This document shows, piece after piece, positions 13,925 through 21,920 of a stretch of DNA of 32,760 nucleotides. The notes below the pieces were generated by a model. That model made no database searches. It was not told the origin of the DNA and saw nothing but the letters and a program-made list of their open reading frames with translations. The position numbers were made by a program, and so were the translations under genes. The stretch's first letter is position 1, and each line of letters begins with the position of its first letter. Source of the stretch: JANRLJ01 sp034437895 (GTDB taxonomy: Bacteria; Chloroflexota; Anaerolineae; Aggregatilineales; Phototrophicaceae); contig DAOTTO010000436.1 in NCBI GenBank assembly GCA_034437895.1, positions 1 to 32,760 on the forward strand, in the 5' to 3' direction.

Positions 13925-15802
13925 TTATTCTTCCCATTCAGAAGTTGTGCGTCCGCCCTTACGTCTGCGCTTGGCAATGGTTGCGCCTGTATCCTCGTCA
14001 AAGATCAATTGACGGCGCTTATTGCGATCTTTCTTGTTTTTATTTTTGCCTTTAGCGACGAGATTGCCGGAGCTATCAACTTCCATTTCATCCTCATCGG
14101 CGACAAAGACCTCCAACTGAGGTTCAGATTGGACGAAGGCTTTGCGTCTGCGTTCTGCCTCATCTTTACTAACGCCGGGTAGATCAGGGAAGGTATCTAA
14201 TGTGAGTGCTGCTTCAGATGCATCGTCACCTTGCACGATAGCAGGCTGAGTGGCAACTGGCACAGACGGCGCAACTTCTTTGAAAATCTCTTCGATTTCA
14301 TCATCTGGGATGACGATCTTATCAAGCGCTGTTTGCAATTGTTGCAGAGCGCCATCGGAATGTTGATTACCCAACAGGCGGCGTAGGCGATCTTCGTCAA
14401 TTAAGAAGCGCAGCATAATTTCGCCAACATTTTCCAACGGTTGCAGCGCTTCGATCATGTGATCGGGCAAGGCAAGTTGTTTGACGGGAATATCGAAAGC
14501 AGATTGGGGCAGCGTCGCTTTGACGGCGTTAATTTCTGCAAGACGCGCTCTACGAGAATCCTCACGCATAGAGAGCAACTTGCGTTCTACAACATCGGCG
14601 AATTTGCCCAGTGCCTTATATTCTTCGGGCTGAATGGTTTTGTTCGCGCTCTTTTTCTCGATAATGCCGCGCACCTCGCCTACCAACTCGGCTTTTGAGG
14701 TAGCAAGTTCGGCAAGCGGCCCACGATTTAAGCTGTCCAACGCATTTTGGACGGCCTCTGTAACGCTCTTAATGTCGATACGCCAGCCGGTCAATTTGGC
14801 GGCGAGGCGGGCATTTTGACCTTCACGCCCAATGGCTAACGACAATTGATCGTCCGGCACGATGACGACAGCCGTGCGCCCTTGATCGGGATCATCATCG
14901 AGATAAACCCCCGTCACGCGGGCAGGACTAAGCGACTTGGCGATAAAAATTTCTTGATTCGGATTCCACTCAATCACGTCGATTTTCTCTTCGTGAAGTT
15001 CCTTGACGATGTTCTGAATGCGAATACCCCGCATCCCGACGCAAGCGCCGACGGGATCGATTCCGTCTTGCAAGGCAGCAACAGCGACTTTGGAGCGATA
15101 ACCCGCTTCACGCGCAATATTTTTGATTTCTACTTGCCCATTAAAAATTTCGGGGACTTCATACTCAAGCAGGCGGCGCAGCATATTGCGATGAGCGCGG
15201 CTGACGACGATTTGTGGCCCGCGATTGGTGCGTTTTACTTCCATCACATAAACGCGCAGTTTGTCATGTGGTTTATGGCGCTCGCCGGGGATTTGCTGTG
15301 CGCGGGGCAGAATAGCCTCCGCACGACCCAAACTGAGCGTAATGACGGCAGAATTGATGCTTTGCACCTGCGCGTTGATGATGTCGCCTTCTTTATCGAC
15401 ATATTCATCAAACAGGGCATTACGCTCCGCCTCACGAATTTTTTGGAGAATCACTTGTTTGGCGGTTTGTGCGGCGATGCGCCCGAATTTCTTCGTCGTG
15501 CCTTCCACCTGCACCATGACCGTATCGCCTAGATTCGATTCCGGCTCGTAATAACGCGCTTTTTCCAGATCGACTTCTGTTCTGGGATTTTCAACGTCTT
15601 CGACGACTTCTTTTTCAACAAAGATACGAGCGCGGCCTGTGCCGGGGTCTATGGTGGCATCAACGCGCTGCGCTGCACTGGCATTTGCGTCACGTCGATA
15701 GGCTGAGATGAGGGCAGTCTGTAAAGCCTCTAAAACGACTTCTTGAGGCAAGACTCGTAACTCTGCGATTTCATTAAAGGCGAGTTCGAACTCATTTTTC
15801 AT
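13925..15802 (-). CDS. nusA: Transcription termination/antitermination factor NusA with long basic tail
   Basis: A 625-residue RNA polymerase-binding factor controlling pausing, termination and antitermination. Start ATG at 15802 (MKNEFELAFNEIAELRVLPQE) matches the family N terminus; the frame runs further up but with no start codon near. Domains: polymerase-binding NTD (1-130), S1 (about 135-200), KH1 with VGMRG (255-259) and KH2 with IGREGQNARLAA (324-335). The core would normally end near 350-370. Here ~260 more residues follow: a helical part (to about 510), an acidic stretch, then a lysine/arginine-rich tail (GKNKNKKDRNKRRQ, KRRRKGGR). The only GGGAG upstream is 17 nt from the ATG, too far for a normal ribosome binding site. 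It is the first gene of the operon. Confidence 0.95.
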   Translation of the reverse strand: MKNEFELAFNEIAELRVLPQEVVLEALQTALISAYRRDANASAAQRVDATIDPGTGRARIFVEKEVVEDVENPRTEVDLEKARYYEPESNLGDTVMVQVEGTTKKFGRIAAQTAKQVILQKIREAERNALFDEYVDKEGDIINAQVQSINSAVITLSLGRAEAILPRAQQIPGERHKPHDKLRVYVMEVKRTNRGPQIVVSRAHRNMLRRLLEYEVPEIFNGQVEIKNIAREAGYRSKVAVAALQDGIDPVGACVGMRGIRIQNIVKELHEEKIDVIEWNPNQEIFIAKSLSPARVTGVYLDDDPDQGRTAVVIVPDDQLSLAIGREGQNARLAAKLTGWRIDIKSVTEAVQNALDSLNRGPLAELATSKAELVGEVRGIIEKKSANKTIQPEEYKALGKFADVVERKLLSMREDSRRARLAEINAVKATLPQSAFDIPVKQLALPDHMIEALQPLENVGEIMLRFLIDEDRLRRLLGNQHSDGALQQLQTALDKIVIPDDEIEEIFKEVAPSVPVATQPAIVQGDDASEAALTLDTFPDLPGVSKDEAERRRKAFVQSEPQLEVFVADEDEMEVDSSGNLVAKGKNKNKKDRNKRRQLIFDEDTGATIAKRRRKGGRTTSEWEE

Positions 15803-15843
15803 GTGTTGTTTACTATATGCTCCCGCGAGACTTAGGGGAATAG

Positions 15844-15900
15844 GCTGGTGTAGGCTCCCTGCTCGCCCATGCAGGGCAATTGAATGAGGAGCGGGCCAGC
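15844..15900 (-). promoter_or_regulatory. Structured part of the nusA 5' leader
   Basis: Nested complementary segments on the transcribed strand: outer arms 15844-15848 / 15896-15900 (GCTGG/CCAGC), middle arms 15854-15858 / 15888-15892 (GCTCC/GGAGC) and inner arms 15857-15862 / 15871-15876 (CCCTGC/GCAGGG). Middle and inner helices share two bases, so the two pairings compete, as in a switch. It matches no riboswitch or T-box I know (no T-box sequence, no AGTA bulge). A protein-binding autoregulatory leader is one possibility. Confidence 0.35.
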
Positions 15901-15923
15901 TAGAACAAATGCTTATCCGCTTA

Positions 15924-15953
15924 ATAAAACGAAAAGTGGGGATCAACCCACTT
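15924..15953 (-). terminator. Terminator-like hairpin early in the nusA leader
   Basis: A 7-bp stem AAGTGGG (15934-15940) / CCCACTT (15947-15953) with a 6-nt loop. On the transcribed minus strand it is followed by TTCGTTTTAT. It would form only about 15 nt after the predicted transcription start, so it may act as an attenuator of the whole nusA operon. The stem is short and the T-run is broken by a CG, so efficiency is uncertain. Confidence 0.45.
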
Positions 15954-15974
15954 CTTCTAAAAACCTAAGAGCCG

Positions 15975-16003
15975 ATTCTAACATATGTGTTACAACGTGT
16001 CAA
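15975..16003 (-). promoter_or_regulatory. Near-consensus sigma-70 promoter of the nusA operon
   Basis: On the minus strand TTGACA (16003-15998), a 17-nt spacer and TAGAAT (15980-15975). The -35 is perfect and the -10 differs by one base from TATAAT. Predicted start is near 15968, giving a leader of about 165 nt to the nusA ATG. It lies directly after the terminator of the upstream gene, which fits an independent transcription unit. Confidence 0.75.
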
Positions 16004-16030
16004 GGCGAGTATGACAATCGACGAAACGAT

Positions 16031-16063
16031 AAAATCAGGGGCAATTTGTTTGATTACCCCTGA
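16031..16063 (-). terminator. Intrinsic terminator of the envelope glycosylation operon
   Basis: Eleven-base-pair stem, arms 16053-16063 and 16035-16045, one G-T pair, 7-nt loop, followed on the minus strand by TTTTAT. It starts 15 nt after the stop of the NHL-fused glycosyltransferase gene and before the nusA promoter. This is the best rho-independent terminator in the window and marks the operon end. Confidence 0.75.
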
Positions 16064-16077
16064 GAGAAAGACGCTTT

Positions 16078-19000
16078 TTATTGTCCGGATGTCGCTTCGG
16101 GGGGTGTTTCTTCCGTCGATTCAGCATCAGCGGCCTGTGCTTCCTGAGTGGCCTCCGCTTGGTTTGCCAAACCTTCAATTGCAAAGCTATCATCAGGTGC
16201 GCTGTTCAATTCCACCGCAGATTCAGGGAACGGTGTGAAGCGCAGGACACGCGCACTACCCGTATCACTGACATACAAATTCCCAACGCTGTCGAGCGCG
16301 AGGCCGCCGATTGCTGCGAATTGGGTGGCGTTGGGTTGTTCGATATTATACTGCCCAAAGGCACCTACGCATTCGCCAGCCGTGTTGTAAACAAGAATGC
16401 GTCCAGCGTCGCCATCACTTACGTACAGCATATTCCGTGCAGCATCAAGCGCCAGATAGGGCAGGCTGTTCGGTTTGCCCGTCCAACCTTCAACGTTAAA
16501 GCTGGTGATAAATGTACCGTTGCTGTCGAAGATCGAAATTCGTCTGTTCCATGTATCCGCTACGAACAATCGACCATCCGGCGCGAGCGCTAAACCAACT
16601 GGTTCATCAAGTTCACCGGGGAGACTTCCGCCGCCGCCAATATCGCGCAAGAATACACCTTCCGCGCTGTAAACGCGCACACGCTTATTGCCCGTATCCG
16701 CCACATAGACGCTGCCATCACTCCCGACGATCACATCACGGGGGCCATAAAAACCGTCCACAGGCTGCTCTGGCGCATCGAATCCGACGAAACTAGGCTG
16801 CCCCCAAGCATTAATGGCATTGTTTTGTGCGTCAAATACGCGAATGCGATGATTCCAGAAATCGGCGACATAAAAGCTGCCATCTGGTGCGAAGGCGACA
16901 TCATGCGGGCGTTCAAAGAATGCACCTTGCTGATCGCCAGTGCCTTGCTGCCCAAAACTGCTCACATATTGACCCTCAGAAGTGAAGATGCTAATGCGGT
17001 TTCCACCTTCCTCTGCCACATACACAAGACGATCATCGGGACTGACCGCAAGACTGATTGGCCTGAGAAGCGGCGAATTTGTCGTATTAAAGACTATATC
17101 AGCACTTAACTGCTGCCAATTCGTCACACATGCGCTGGAGGGCTGCTGCTCGATGGCGGAGGTAGCAGTTCCATCTCCCGTGCCAAGCTGCCAGACCTCG
17201 GCTGCGATGTCCTTCCGCACGAAGAAATGCAGTTCATCCATTAAAGGCCATTGGGTATTTTCAAACTGGCGACCTACCGCAGTTCCGTAGGTGGTGTAAT
17301 CTCTTGCCCACCAAATGTCGAAAATCCCGCGTCGTGTGCTACTTGCTGTTGTGTTGGCGCTGGAGAAATCAAATAGATCATTCAGCCGCTGCGAAGTAAG
17401 ATCGTAGTAATCCTGCATCGGCCAATACATGCGGACGTAGGTAAACTCTTGGAAGCGATCTTGTAGAAGTGGCTGCACAGAAGCCAGCCCTTCATTGGCA
17501 ACGACCACAACCGAGGCGGCATCAATTTGCTGTAACGTAGGGTTATTGCCGAAACCCACTTTGTTCGTGAAGTCGCGGAAATACCATAAACCAGGCCAGT
17601 GCATCCCGTCATCATAAGCGAAGTTGATGTCCATGCCGCCTGTTGTCCGCAGACTTAGCTCTTTTAATTGTTCCACGACGAGGCCATTGCCGGGACCGCC
17701 GTGAGCGTAGACGAGAAATTCTTTGCCTAGATCATAATTGATAAATGCCGCTGTCCATGCTGAACGGAGGGTGAAAACGGCTAAAACGCTGAATAGAGCG
17801 ATTGCAAACATCTGCCGCAGATGTCGCCAACCGGTGCGCTCTGTCAGCCGGAAAACGATTGCAATCAATACCGCACTGATCCCTACGGCGGCTAACCAAC
17901 CATACGTCCATGAAAGCTGGATGCGTTCCTGACCCTGAAAGGGCGGTCTGCCACCCAGATACGGCGCGATAATTTGGAACATGGTTATAAACAGCAAGGG
18001 CAGCAAAATGAGATAAATCCAGCCGCGTTCTATAAATTTCCGCAGATCAATCCGTTCAACGATGCCGCCAAAGTACCAGCCCGTAAGTAAAATTAAAGGC
18101 ACCGTCATGTGGGTGCCGAGCCAAGGCATTTTTTCCCCTGCTAACGTAAAAGCCAGCAAGTTCATCACACCCCAAAAGCCAACGAACAACAAAAACGGAA
18201 GCTGCGTCAGCTGATCTTCCGGCGCAACCGATATGCCGCGTTCCAAGTGGTGTTCTTCGATGACGACTTCGATAGGATCAGTCACGATCATCTGTCGATC
18301 ATCTTCACCCAGTAGGGCAGTGAGCGAAGGCTCTTCTCTGGGTGCGTCAACCAATTGGATATCATCGCTAAAGCCAATAGCTTCGACTGCTGCTTCAAGC
18401 TGTGGTTGCTGACGGGCGCGATTCTTACGCCAGAACATGACCATTCCGGCGGTCATTGCCAGTCCCCCGCCGATAACGGGCAAAAATTCATAGAATGGCA
18501 TGATAACGAGCAGATAGTAATACTGAGGCTGGCTGCCGCGCTGAACTTCTTGCTGTTCTAACCAATATTGCAAGCTGTAGATCATGCCTGTGGCAAGACC
18601 CTCTATATTGGTGAAAATGGTGGTATAGAAAAAGACGAATAAGGCGTGAAAAATGAGCGAACTGACTAACCAGCGTCGCCAATCCCATGCTAACCCAGCG
18701 ACGATAGCCACTGTAATCATCGGCACCCAAGCGAGGAAGCCGAGGAAGACCCGCCCGACCATCTCAATTTCTTGTCCCGGATTTACCTCGCCAACCGGAA
18801 TATTATTTCGTAAGAATGGAGCGAGGCTGTTGCCAATGTCTATAAAGTCTTGTGGATTGCCATGTGCAGAGACGATAAAGACGGCAGTGACCCAAGGTAG
18901 AATGAGCGACCCCATCAGCATCAAGACATCAAATTCTGGAAAACGCTCAAGTTCTTTAAACAGTCCGCGCCGCTTAAGATAAATAATACCGACAAGGGCA

Positions 19001-20544
19001 ATCCCACCTAGCACCCACGCCAATATAATTGGGGTTGCGGTGATCGAGTTGTCTTCTCGTGGTAGGTGGACTCGGGTCTCTTCTTCGATGACCAAGAAGA
19101 CAAGGCATAACGGGATAATTATGGCTAATAGAAGGACTGTGCGGCGGCCAAAACTGCGCTTTCCAGCCGATTGCAACACGACCACCGCTAGACCTGTGCC
19201 GATCACGGCTGCCAACAAAAGAATCAGCACTGCTGCTCTATCGAAGCTCGCGCCCACCCCCTCAATAGCTTTGGGCAGAATATCGTACCTTTGCATCACC
19301 CAATAAATAACGAGTGCTGCGGTTGCTGCGCCTACGTACAGTATACCCATCGTCAGGGGCGAGATCGTGCGAAGACGAATGGCTGCATAAACCAGTGCCA
19401 GCGAGGTGGCGATCAATAGCCCAACACCGAGCGTCGTCACATTAGCGACCACTATCAGCGTAATCAAGGTCAGAGGGATTGCGATGAGGTCGGGGATGGT
19501 GAACATGGCTTTGCCAGATTTATAGGCCCAAAGCGCTGTTCCAATGATGATGCTAAGGAGCGAAGTGATGACAACTCCCGTCCAGCTTAGGAAGCCGACA
19601 AAATCATTGGTGACGGCCTTTCCCTCGAACATCGTTCCGAATTGATTTCCAAGGAAGCGCAGCCGATCACTCAGCGTAATGATAAGCTCATTATTGGCAG
19701 CAGGTTCGATGCTTAATGTGGAGGCAATCGTTTGTGAGGTGGAATTGCTATTAAACGATACAGAGACGACGACGATCATCCCTAGCGCTGCTAGTACAGC
19801 CAACATAAAGCCTATGGCAATGGTATAGAAAATGGGCTTGCCAGTTAGGTTAAGGTAATGCTGTGCCATGCGCGTCAGCCAATACAGTGTAACAAACAAA
19901 CCAAAAATGCCGATATAGATAAAGGCTGTTTCTTTAGAAGCCAAGTTCCAGAGCATTGCCCCTGCAAGTAAATACAGCCAATGAGCGCGTCGTCGCTGGT
20001 TTTCTGGCCCGCTTAAATACATCAAAATCGCGTAAGCCATTGTAATCGAGGCGATAATGGCTGGCATATCTTCGCGGATGTAACGGCTGTAGAACATCAT
20101 CAAAGGTGAAATCAGCAGCATGGTGGATGCTAAAATCGCCCCCCATCGTCCTAACCAGCGTCGGAACAATAATGGATACATCACAATTAGGATGCCCAAG
20201 ACTGCCGCGTAAATGCGGGCGCTGAAATCGCTGGGGCCAAACAGAAAATAGAAAAACGCCGTAAAGTGGAACAATATCGGCCCGTGCATCAGCGGCGTAT
20301 GCTCAAAGTTGCCGTCGTTGTAGAGGTTATACGAATAGAGCGTATGCAGGCTTTCGTCGTGGCTCATGACACGCTCACCAAGCGCATAGAAGCGCGTGAA
20401 CAACGCTAGGGCAAAAATGATGATGTAAATAATCATTTCCCAGTTCAGCGTATAGGCACGAGCAAAAAGCCCATTCAGGGCATTTGGTTGATCCTCGTGG
20501 GAAAGCCTTCTCGGTGTAGAAAGCGGTTGGTCAATTGTCGTCAT
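16078..20544 (-). CDS. Agl23/TIGR03663-like GT-C membrane glycosyltransferase fused to an NHL-repeat propeller
   Basis: A 1488-residue protein. The N-terminal membrane part has a first hydrophobic helix (about 38-52), then the acidic loop RVMSHDESLHTLYSYNLY (Asp63-Glu64) and TPLMHGPILFHFTAFFYFLFG, which are hallmarks of the TIGR03663 'flippase activity-associated' family related to dolichyl-phosphate-mannose-type transferases. Many more membrane spans follow to about residue 930, in two hydrophobic blocks separated by a hydrophilic, probably cytosolic, linker around 700-760. From about 1159 to 1438 there are six NHL repeats of the type 'P-x-x-V/L-A-x-x-P-D-G-x-x-Y/F-V-A-D' (e.g. ADFWNHRIRVF, ADTGNKRVRVY, ADTWNRRISIF), enough for one closed six-bladed propeller, then an acidic TEETPPEATSGQ-like tail. 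ATG 20544 has GAGGA 5 nt upstream. Exact sugar and acceptor are unknown. Confidence 0.85.
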   Translation of the reverse strand: MTTIDQPLSTPRRLSHEDQPNALNGLFARAYTLNWEMIIYIIIFALALFTRFYALGERVMSHDESLHTLYSYNLYNDGNFEHTPLMHGPILFHFTAFFYFLFGPSDFSARIYAAVLGILIVMYPLLFRRWLGRWGAILASTMLLISPLMMFYSRYIREDMPAIIASITMAYAILMYLSGPENQRRRAHWLYLLAGAMLWNLASKETAFIYIGIFGLFVTLYWLTRMAQHYLNLTGKPIFYTIAIGFMLAVLAALGMIVVVSVSFNSNSTSQTIASTLSIEPAANNELIITLSDRLRFLGNQFGTMFEGKAVTNDFVGFLSWTGVVITSLLSIIIGTALWAYKSGKAMFTIPDLIAIPLTLITLIVVANVTTLGVGLLIATSLALVYAAIRLRTISPLTMGILYVGAATAALVIYWVMQRYDILPKAIEGVGASFDRAAVLILLLAAVIGTGLAVVVLQSAGKRSFGRRTVLLLAIIIPLCLVFLVIEEETRVHLPREDNSITATPIILAWVLGGIALVGIIYLKRRGLFKELERFPEFDVLMLMGSLILPWVTAVFIVSAHGNPQDFIDIGNSLAPFLRNNIPVGEVNPGQEIEMVGRVFLGFLAWVPMITVAIVAGLAWDWRRWLVSSLIFHALFVFFYTTIFTNIEGLATGMIYSLQYWLEQQEVQRGSQPQYYYLLVIMPFYEFLPVIGGGLAMTAGMVMFWRKNRARQQPQLEAAVEAIGFSDDIQLVDAPREEPSLTALLGEDDRQMIVTDPIEVVIEEHHLERGISVAPEDQLTQLPFLLFVGFWGVMNLLAFTLAGEKMPWLGTHMTVPLILLTGWYFGGIVERIDLRKFIERGWIYLILLPLLFITMFQIIAPYLGGRPPFQGQERIQLSWTYGWLAAVGISAVLIAIVFRLTERTGWRHLRQMFAIALFSVLAVFTLRSAWTAAFINYDLGKEFLVYAHGGPGNGLVVEQLKELSLRTTGGMDINFAYDDGMHWPGLWYFRDFTNKVGFGNNPTLQQIDAASVVVVANEGLASVQPLLQDRFQEFTYVRMYWPMQDYYDLTSQRLNDLFDFSSANTTASSTRRGIFDIWWARDYTTYGTAVGRQFENTQWPLMDELHFFVRKDIAAEVWQLGTGDGTATSAIEQQPSSACVTNWQQLSADIVFNTTNSPLLRPISLAVSPDDRLVYVAEEGGNRISIFTSEGQYVSSFGQQGTGDQQGAFFERPHDVAFAPDGSFYVADFWNHRIRVFDAQNNAINAWGQPSFVGFDAPEQPVDGFYGPRDVIVGSDGSVYVADTGNKRVRVYSAEGVFLRDIGGGGSLPGELDEPVGLALAPDGRLFVADTWNRRISIFDSNGTFITSFNVEGWTGKPNSLPYLALDAARNMLYVSDGDAGRILVYNTAGECVGAFGQYNIEQPNATQFAAIGGLALDSVGNLYVSDTGSARVLRFTPFPESAVELNSAPDDSFAIEGLANQAEATQEAQAADAESTEETPPEATSGQ

Positions 20545-20569
20545 AAGTCCTCATTAAATGATGATCTGG

Positions 20570-21121
20570 TTAATTTCCTGTCCAAGTAACAGGGATAGGT
20601 GTTGCTGATGGAGCCGCTTCTGGTTGGAGGCGGGTCGCGCTTATGCCTGCCGTTTCTACGCTTTTGACTGTGGCAGCCGTAACCAAGCGAATCGTCCCCG
20701 GTGTATCCGTCGTAGCGACAGAAATTGGGTTCGTAGGGACAGGTGGCGTGGCGGAAGCCCGTGAAACGCTGCTGTTGCCCATTGTCAGCGGAAGTAAGAG
20801 CGCAATCAACAGCACGATAACCGCCGCGCTTGTGCTGGCACGATACCGTTGAAAGACCGTCCGATGTGGTCTGCGTGTATTCAATTCAGAAGAAATTGCC
20901 ATCCAAACGCGATCTAACTGCCCATTTTTTGGTTGTGCAAAGGTGGGCAGTCGGTAGTCTAATTCGCGTTTAAGTTCGCGGACACGCTGATATTCCGCAT
21001 AACACGCCGGGCATTCGTCGATATAACGGGCGACGCGCCGTTTTGCTTTGAGCGATAGTTCGCTATGAACAAAGGCGACCATCCGAATCTTACAATAACG
21101 AATTTTAAAGTTGAGCATCAT
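20570..21121 (-). CDS. Anti-sigma factor, single-pass, degenerate zinc finger
   Basis: A 183-residue protein directly after the sigma gene. The cytosolic N-terminal part resembles the anti-sigma zinc domain (zf-HC2): Cys10 ... HSELSLKAKRRVARYIDECPAC with Cys37 and Cys40; the His of the usual HxxxCxxC is Tyr33, so zinc binding may be lost or changed. One membrane span lies at about 98-114 (VIVLLIALLLPL). The outer ~69 residues are rich in Ser, Thr and Pro (21 Ser/Thr) with no recognised domain. The family binds and holds an ECF sigma factor until a signal releases it; here the partner is the adjacent sigma. ATG 21121 was kept because it includes Cys10; ribosome binding site weak. Confidence 0.75.
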   Translation of the reverse strand: MMLNFKIRYCKIRMVAFVHSELSLKAKRRVARYIDECPACYAEYQRVRELKRELDYRLPTFAQPKNGQLDRVWMAISSELNTRRPHRTVFQRYRASTSAAVIVLLIALLLPLTMGNSSVSRASATPPVPTNPISVATTDTPGTIRLVTAATVKSVETAGISATRLQPEAAPSATPIPVTWTGN

Positions 21122-21175
21122 GTTTTCTTGCGATTCATCTCTTAGTTTTACAGTGCGTGTGATGGTTGATAACGA

Positions 21176-21853
21176 TTAAATACTGAGCAATTCCTCAAGC
21201 AATCCCTGACCCATCGGCAGCAGCAGTCCGCGCAGTCGATCATGTGCCAAACGCACACGGCTTTCCGCCGTTTTGGGCGGACAATCCATTACCTCAGCGA
21301 TTTCACGATATGTCAGGCCATGTCCGTAACGCAGCACAATAGCTTCACGTAATTGAGGCGATAATGAGGCCAATGCGGAGGCTAAAGCTTCTTGTGCTGC
21401 TCGATGGGCTAAGGCCGCTTCAGGCGTTTCGGATTTTGGCCCCGCCACATCAAGCCGGAACAACTGTCCCCAATTGATTTGAGGCAGACATTTACGCCGA
21501 TACGTGTTGCGGCAGCGGCTGACGGCGATGGTGTATAGCCATGTTTTGAGCGATGCTCGTGATGGATCGAAACGCTGGAGATTTTTGAAAGCATAGACAA
21601 ACGTCTCTTGCATCACATCCTCAGCATCTTGACGATTAAGAACCAAGCTGTAGCACAGACGATAAATACCCGTCGCAAAATGGTCATAGAGCTGTGTATA
21701 GCTGGATTGATCCCCACGCAGGCAAGCCGCGATCAACGGAGATAAATCACCATGAGAGACATCTTCTCGACTCTGGGATGTTTCAGCATTCTGGAAAAAT
21801 TGTTCACTTATCAATGATTTGCCTACTTTTATCCACACAAGCGTAAAGCGCAT
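21176..21853 (-). CDS. ECF-type RNA polymerase sigma factor
   Basis: A 225-residue sigma-70 family protein of group 4. Region 2 (about 43-119) includes YTQLYDHFATGIYRLCY, DAEDVMQETFVYAFKNL (76-92, the polymerase-binding and -10 recognition helices) and TWLYTIAVSRCRNTYRR. Region 4 (about 155-208) has LSPQLREAIVLRYGHGLTY and the helix-turn-helix YREIAEVMDCPPKTAESRVRLAHDRLR, which reads the -35 element. There is no region 3. The first ~35 residues are extra; a TTG at residue 14 with AGG 7 nt upstream may be the true start. It lies 54 nt before its anti-sigma gene and 67 nt after a glycosyltransferase gene, without a visible separate promoter. Regulon unknown; autoregulation is common for this type. 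Confidence 0.9.
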   Translation of the reverse strand: MRFTLVWIKVGKSLISEQFFQNAETSQSREDVSHGDLSPLIAACLRGDQSSYTQLYDHFATGIYRLCYSLVLNRQDAEDVMQETFVYAFKNLQRFDPSRASLKTWLYTIAVSRCRNTYRRKCLPQINWGQLFRLDVAGPKSETPEAALAHRAAQEALASALASLSPQLREAIVLRYGHGLTYREIAEVMDCPPKTAESRVRLAHDRLRGLLLPMGQGLLEELLSI

Positions 21854-21920
21854 TGCTTAAGAAGTTCTTACTTGTTTCGCTGTCATATACACGCTTGCGC
21901 GGTTTTCTCCTCACTCTACA

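Noticed and set aside
14846..15532. A 228-codon plus-strand open frame inside nusA
   Set aside because: It mirrors the conserved S1/KH coding sequence of nusA, and its predicted protein shows no family signature.
15844..15953. A tRNA gene or T-box in the nusA leader, by analogy with metY upstream of the E. coli nusA operon
   Set aside because: No acceptor/T-loop pattern (GTTCRA) or CCA end, no cloverleaf, and no T-box motif can be found.
20526..20536. Second copy of half the 13476-13491 palindrome (TTGGTCAATTG) near the start of the NHL-fused gene
   Set aside because: It is coding sequence for TTIDQP at the N terminus and lacks the other half; most likely coincidence.
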